From CAYUET01 sp964443875 (GTDB lineage: Bacteria > Auribacterota > JAFGBW01), in contig CAYUET010000007.1 in assembly GCA_964443875.1 (NCBI GenBank), positions 60,324-124,323 of the forward strand: a stretch of DNA of 64,000 nt, given 5' to 3'. This document shows positions 59,911 to 64,000 of this stretch, piece after piece (the first letter of the stretch is position 1; each line of letters starts with the position of its first letter). The notes under the pieces are model-generated. The model was given only the letters and a program-made list of their open reading frames with translations, made no database searches and was not told the origin of the DNA. Made by a program: the position numbers and the translations under genes.

Positions 59911-62007
59911 ATGGAAAACAAAAAAAAACTGACTGTCGCGCTGGCAGGAAATCCTAATTCAGGAAAATCCACAATTTTCAATCATCTGACAGGTGCAAGA
60001 CAACATATAGGAAATTATCCCGGAGTGACTGTTGAAAAAAAAGAAGGCTTCGCTGTTTACAGGGATTATGAAATAATCTTTGTTGACCTTCCAGGAACCT
60101 ACAGTTTGTCTGCTCATTCGGAAGATGAAAAAGTGGCCAGGGATTTTATTCTGAATGAAAAACCGGACATCGTCGTCAATATTGTCGATTCAACGACTCT
60201 TGAACGCAGCCTCTATCTTTTTACACAGCTTTATGAACTAAAAATTCCCATTCTTCTGGCTTTGAATATGGCCGACATGCTTGAACAGAAAAAACAAAAA
60301 ATTGACACAGAAGAGCTTTCTAGACTTCTCAAAGTTCCGGTGGTTATGCTGGTAGGGAATAAGAATATAGGAATTGATCATCTGAAAGAGAATCTCCTTA
60401 CTCTTCATGAAGAAAGAACCAAAAGGGAATATTCAAAAATTGATTACGGATTCGAAATTTCAGAGGAGTGTGAAAAAATTGAGCTTCTGCTTAAACGTCT
60501 GAAAAACAATTCCGACATCACACGGCATCCCTCCTCCTGGATAGCTCTTAAGCTGCTTGAAAATGATTCTCTGATCCTGGAAGAATTCAAACAAATCCCC
60601 CTGGGAAATGAAGTGATTAAAACGGTTCAAAACAGCCGTAACCATCTGAACGCACATTTTTCAGAAGAACCGGAAATGATTATTGCCGAAAAAAGGTACG
60701 GTTTCATCAGCGGAATCATCACCCAGGTTCTTACACTGCCTGAAATCAGCCGCCAGGATCTTTCTGAAAAAATAGACAGGTTTGTACTTCACCGTTTTCT
60801 GGGTCTTCCTGTTTTTGCGCTGGTGATGTACGGGATATTTCTTTTTACCTTTTCCTGCTCGGAACCTTTTGTAGGCTGGCTGGAATCCTTTATGGAATAT
60901 CTGTCAGGGGCTGTCTCAAAGATGATCCCTGAAGGGCTCATACAATCTTTTGTTGTTGATGGTGTCATTGGAGGTGTGGGTGGTGTCCTGGGTTTTTTCC
61001 CTCTGGTTCTTTTCATGTTCTTTGCCATCGCCTTTTTTGAAGACTCCGGCTATATGGCCAGGGCCGCATTCGTCATGGATAAACTCATGAGCCGTTTCGG
61101 CCTTCATGGAAAATCCTTTCTGCCTCTTATGATTGCGACCAATGGATGTGCGGTTCCCGGGATCATGGCCTCCAGAACCCTGGACAGTAAAAAGGACAGG
61201 CTCATCACCATGATGGTAACCCCTTTTATGATCTGCGGAGCAAAGCTTCCCATTTTCGCCCTCTTTATCGGTGCCTTTTTTCCCGCAGAGCAGGGTCCCT
61301 CCCTGATGATGCTCATGTACACCTTAAGTGTTGTTCTTGCTTTGGGATCCGCATATGTGCTTAAAAAAACAGTTCTAAAAGGGGAACCTGCCCATTTCGT
61401 TATGGAACTTCCGGCATACCGCGTTCCAACCCTTAAGGGACTTCTTCTGAAAATGTGGGAAAGAGGCTGGCTTTACCTGAAAAAGGCAGGATCTATTATT
61501 CTTCTTATTTCTGTCATCATCTGGGCCGGATTCACCTTCCCTCAAATGGAACAAAAAGGAAACGAAGCCAGTGAAGAACAGACAGCCACCCTTCAGATGG
61601 AACAAAGCTATGCAGGCCGTCTCGGGAAAATGATTGAACCCGTCGTTTCACCCCTGGGACTCGACTGGAAAAGCGGAATCGCCTTTCTTGCCGGGATCGC
61701 TGCCAAGGAAGTGGTTGTGAGCACTCTGGGGACAATCTACAGTATGGGAGAGGTGGATCCCGATGAAGCCGATCCCCTTAAAGAAGCGATGGCAAAAGAT
61801 CCGGCATGGAACAAACTCAAGGTATTTTCCTTCCTTATGTTTTCACTTATCTATCTACCCTGTTTTGTTGCTATGGCGGTCTTTTACAGAGAATCAGGAT
61901 CCAGTCTTAAATGGACAGCTTTTCTGATTTTCTGGACAACGGTCATGGCCTGGGGAGCATCTTTTATAACTTACCAGGGTGGAAAACTGCTCGGATTAGG
62001 AGGTTAA
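59911..62007 (+). CDS. feoB: Ferrous iron transporter FeoB
   Basis: A 698-residue Fe2+ permease. The G domain shows GNPNSGKST (near 10-18), DLPGTYSLSAHS, NMAD and a 'GNKN' variant. The membrane part contains about ten helices with two Gate motifs (LMIATNGCAVPGIMAS and FLAGIAAKEVVVSTLGTIYSM). It begins 2 bases after the second feoA stop. It imports Fe2+ under anaerobic iron limitation, repressed by the DtxR-type regulator when iron is plentiful. Confidence 0.97.
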   Translation: MENKKKLTVALAGNPNSGKSTIFNHLTGARQHIGNYPGVTVEKKEGFAVYRDYEIIFVDLPGTYSLSAHSEDEKVARDFILNEKPDIVVNIVDSTTLERSLYLFTQLYELKIPILLALNMADMLEQKKQKIDTEELSRLLKVPVVMLVGNKNIGIDHLKENLLTLHEERTKREYSKIDYGFEISEECEKIELLLKRLKNNSDITRHPSSWIALKLLENDSLILEEFKQIPLGNEVIKTVQNSRNHLNAHFSEEPEMIIAEKRYGFISGIITQVLTLPEISRQDLSEKIDRFVLHRFLGLPVFALVMYGIFLFTFSCSEPFVGWLESFMEYLSGAVSKMIPEGLIQSFVVDGVIGGVGGVLGFFPLVLFMFFAIAFFEDSGYMARAAFVMDKLMSRFGLHGKSFLPLMIATNGCAVPGIMASRTLDSKKDRLITMMVTPFMICGAKLPIFALFIGAFFPAEQGPSLMMLMYTLSVVLALGSAYVLKKTVLKGEPAHFVMELPAYRVPTLKGLLLKMWERGWLYLKKAGSIILLISVIIWAGFTFPQMEQKGNEASEEQTATLQMEQSYAGRLGKMIEPVVSPLGLDWKSGIAFLAGIAAKEVVVSTLGTIYSMGEVDPDEADPLKEAMAKDPAWNKLKVFSFLMFSLIYLPCFVAMAVFYRESGSSLKWTAFLIFWTTVMAWGASFITYQGGKLLGLGG

Positions 62008-62008
62008 T

Positions 62009-62173
62009 ATGGAAAAATGGATTATTTATGCAATCGTTATGACCTCTGTTTTTTTACTCATCAGAAAAACCCTGCGTTTTATGAAAGGGAAAGACACTGT
62101 CTCCTGCTGCGGCAGCGCCCGAACATGCAATAGCTTTTGCGGGTGCGGAAAAGAATCCTGCAAAACAGAATAA
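62009..62173 (+). CDS. FeoB-associated Cys-rich membrane protein
   Basis: A 54-residue protein beginning MEKWIIYAIVMTSVFLLIR, one membrane helix, then a Cys-rich tail with SCCGSARTCNSFCGCGKESC. This is the FeoB-associated small membrane protein (FeoC-like or Cys-rich group), encoded directly after feoB (start 1 base from the stop). A ribosome site AGGAGG overlaps the feoB end. The cysteines may handle iron before FeoB transport. Confidence 0.88.
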   Translation: MEKWIIYAIVMTSVFLLIRKTLRFMKGKDTVSCCGSARTCNSFCGCGKESCKTE

Positions 62174-62198
62174 TAATAACTCCAGGAATTAAAGGGCT

Positions 62199-62366
62199 AT
62201 GGAAAACTCGAGAATGAAAACGAATGAAATACGCTGTGGATGTGGAAAGCTTTTTTTTATTAAAACCCCGGAGGGATTTGAATATAAATGCCCCCGATGT
62301 AAAAAAATTCATATGATTTCCTATGAGGAACTCCTGACGGAATATCATAATAAAAGAAAATCTTAA
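62199..62366 (+). CDS. Small zinc-ribbon protein, Com-like
   Basis: A 55-residue protein, MENSRMKTNEIRCGCGKLFF, then TPEGFEYKCPRCKKIHMIS, with two CxC/CxxC pairs forming a zinc ribbon. It resembles the phage Mu Com translation regulator and related ribbons. Why it follows feoB is unclear; it may bind metal or RNA. It ends just before the operon terminator. Confidence 0.75.
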   Translation: MENSRMKTNEIRCGCGKLFFIKTPEGFEYKCPRCKKIHMISYEELLTEYHNKRKS

Positions 62367-62431
62367 ACAGGGAGAGAACATTTATCGATAACTTAAATAA
62401 AAATATAATTAAAAAAAGGTCAGAGATCAAG

Positions 62432-62469
62432 AATCCGGAACCCTGAAACAGGGAACCGGATTTTTTTTT
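62432..62469 (+). terminator. Rho-independent terminator after the feo operon
   Basis: AATCCGG-AACCCTG-AAA-CAGGGAACCGGATT followed by nine T. Strong stem of about 14 bp. Confidence 0.93.
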
Positions 62470-62484
62470 AAAAGGAGATTAAAC

Positions 62485-62691
62485 ATGAATACAAACGGAA
62501 TTTTGTCCAAAAACAGCCATCTCGGCTGTATTTATAAATGCCAGGGGGGAGTTATCCACATTAATATTTCAGGAGCTTCCTTCCATTTTGATCAACTGAA
62601 TTTTCTTTCTTTTTCAAGCATGGTGAATGAAGCCTCTACAAAACTTTTAAATGAGGAAATGAACACCCTGCTCAATGAAAACAGTAATTAA
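62485..62691 (+). CDS. Small conserved protein of unknown function
   Basis: A 68-residue protein with a strong AAGGAG site. It has an early segment with two Cys (HLGCIYKCQGGVIHINISGASFHFDQL) and a Leu-rich helix. I do not recognise it, though the 'C...C.GG.IHI..G..SFHF' outline recalls short proteins found near iron genes. It lies 42 bases upstream of the porin gene and could share its transcript, beginning after the feo terminator. Confidence 0.5.
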   Translation: MNTNGILSKNSHLGCIYKCQGGVIHINISGASFHFDQLNFLSFSSMVNEASTKLLNEEMNTLLNENSN

Positions 62692-62732
62692 TCCTTAACC
62701 TGATTTATTAATAAAACCCAAAAGGAGCCCGA

Positions 62733-63779
62733 ATGAAACTTAAAAAGATGATCAAAATCGCACTATTTCAATCTCTATGCCTCTATGCCCTTCCCGGATT
62801 TTCAGAAATCAAATGGGAGGATGAGCTCAGCATAGAGATTCAAAATGACAATATTTATAAATCAGATGATCCGGATGCTGAAATCAACGATCTATACACG
62901 ACCATTGAATCCGGAATGACACTGTCATTTTCCGACGCAGTTTCACTCCAGAACACTCTTGTTATTGAGCCTGTTCTTGACACTGAACCCGGAAAAGACA
63001 GAACCTTTGATGATACGGCACTTTATGTTGAGGAAATTAAATTCAATTACGAAAAGGATTTTTTTTCCCTTTTTGCCGGAAAATTCAATCCTTCTTTTGG
63101 CTGGGCCTGGGATAAAACTGCAGGCTTATACGGAACGGATCTTCCTGAAGATTATGAAATGACAGGAAAAATCGGAGCCGGCGCATCCTTTAAATTCGGA
63201 CCGGATTCAAAACACAGCCTTACCTTCAATAGCTTTTTTGCCGATACCAGTTTTCTAAGTGACACTACACATAAAGATACAGAAGCCCTGTCAAAAGAAG
63301 ACGGGGGAGTATCCAATACGAATGATTTCTCATCTTATTCCATTTCTCTTGAAGGAGAAATTATTGAGAATTTTGGATACCAGCTCAGCCATCGCGTTCT
63401 TGCCGCCGGTGAGGGTGATGAAAACGATGAAAAAGGATATTCGGTAAGCCTTGAATACTCCTTTGAATTGTCTCAAAATTACCGGCTCGTTCCCTTTGTT
63501 GAATACGCTTCTTTTGATTCTTATGAAGGTTGCAAAAATGATGCTGATTATCTCACAGGCTCACTTTCTCTTGAAATCAGCTCCTTCAACATTTCCGCGG
63601 CCTATACTTCCAGGGACTTTGAGGGAGAAGAAGATATTTCCGACTATCAGTATCAGCTTTCAGCAGGCTATGCCTTTGAAAGCGGATTTTCGCTGGATCT
63701 GGGATGGAAGGAAACAGAAGAATCTGAAATTCAGTCCCGGTGTCTGGGAATGCTTGCTGCTTATTCTTTGAAAATTTAA
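62733..63779 (+). CDS. Outer-membrane beta-barrel protein
   Basis: A 348-residue outer-membrane barrel. A signal peptide (1-24, ending GFSE-IKW) precedes alternating strands with many acidic residues (AEINDLYTTIESGMTLSF ...). It ends in LKI, less ideal than F/Y for barrel assembly. The start is preceded by AAGGAG. Position after feo suggests an iron-related porin, but nothing in the sequence proves it. No TonB box or plug domain is visible. Confidence 0.75.
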   Translation: MKLKKMIKIALFQSLCLYALPGFSEIKWEDELSIEIQNDNIYKSDDPDAEINDLYTTIESGMTLSFSDAVSLQNTLVIEPVLDTEPGKDRTFDDTALYVEEIKFNYEKDFFSLFAGKFNPSFGWAWDKTAGLYGTDLPEDYEMTGKIGAGASFKFGPDSKHSLTFNSFFADTSFLSDTTHKDTEALSKEDGGVSNTNDFSSYSISLEGEIIENFGYQLSHRVLAAGEGDENDEKGYSVSLEYSFELSQNYRLVPFVEYASFDSYEGCKNDADYLTGSLSLEISSFNISAAYTSRDFEGEEDISDYQYQLSAGYAFESGFSLDLGWKETEESEIQSRCLGMLAAYSLKI

Positions 63780-64000
63780 ATTATTTTACTAATCAGTTCC
63801 TGATGGAACTGGTAAATCATCAAGGGCGAATCACCCGTGAGACGGCCCTGGAATACAATGATGACAAGGTTGGCCAACTCGAAGAAGTAGGCCAGCCCGG
63901 ATACGCCTATAAAAAAACATAAACAGGATGAACATAAATAGAGCTTGTCCCAATTATTCATTGAAGGCTTGAGATCAAGGATGCGCAGGAAATAAAAAAG
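63780..64000. other. Downstream region without assigned gene
   Basis: About 220 bases after the porin to the window edge. Two short frames overlap here on opposite strands; neither can be supported. Confidence 0.35.

Noticed and set aside
63740..63961. Two overlapping short frames, one recalling a PilT/PilU C-terminus (ELVNHQGRITRETALEY) and one hydrophobic on the minus strand
   Set aside because: Too short, opposite strands overlap, and neither has a ribosome site or enough similarity to support a call.

Overview
The window looks like chromosome from an anaerobic or microaerophilic, AT-rich, Gram-negative (diderm) bacterium. Evidence for a diderm: three outer-membrane beta-barrel proteins with signal peptides. 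Evidence for an anaerobic lifestyle: class III ribonucleotide reductase, several radical-SAM enzymes, ferrous-iron (Feo) uptake, MinD-type ATPases carrying ferredoxin domains, NifX-like proteins, a ferritin-like protein and a PerR-like regulator. I cannot name the phylum from sequence alone. No rRNA, tRNA, insertion sequence, integrase or CRISPR array was recognised.

Layout. 0-5 kb: housekeeping genes (thioesterase end, DbpA-like helicase, RNase H-like protein, RRM protein) and a convergent metallopeptidase/ATP-grasp pair. 5.8-12.9 kb: peroxiredoxin, then two minus-strand sulfur/redox transcription units (frameshifted porin, SLAC1-type channel, DUF302, UPF0251; and CoA-disulfide reductase-rhodanese, C_GCAxxG_C_C protein) that share a TTGnC-ATAT-RTCAA operator. 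13-28.4 kb: a long minus-strand run containing a DAHP synthase, ThrS, three pyruvoyl-dependent decarboxylases (arginine, phosphatidylserine, aspartate) with peptide deformylase, and a metal/Fe-S cluster resembling the Desulfovibrio orp locus (Mrp, IscU-like, DUF2099, two MinD-ferredoxin ATPases, methyltransferase, two NifX-like proteins, DUF5320, Fur). 28.4-32.3 kb: a Fur/Zur-type zinc or manganese uptake operon with no ATPase gene. 32.4-35.7 kb: a Fur-boxed radical-SAM/SPASM protein and a split YeeE/YedE transporter.

35.9-49.1 kb is the most unusual part: a cobalamin-responsive locus with three B12 riboswitches. One precedes nrdD-nrdG-(XRE/cyclase)-metE-metF, an operon of B12-independent isozymes. 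The other two are near-identical copies on the minus strand. One precedes an ABC transporter-GDPD fusion with a lipoprotein-like signal. The other precedes a small ORF, a GNAT protein and a polytopic membrane protein.

49.4-51.2 kb: a glycosyltransferase and a PerR/ferritin-like operon whose operator matches one upstream of the peroxiredoxin. 51.3-57.9 kb: a complete Wadjet (JetABCD) anti-plasmid system beside an eroded nuclease-like gene. 59-63.8 kb: a DtxR-type regulator and a feoA-feoA-feoB operon sharing a GTTAG-N6-CTAAC operator, followed by small Cys-rich proteins and a porin. Together the regulatory sites indicate co-ordinated control by iron, zinc, peroxide, cobalamin and sulfur/redox state.
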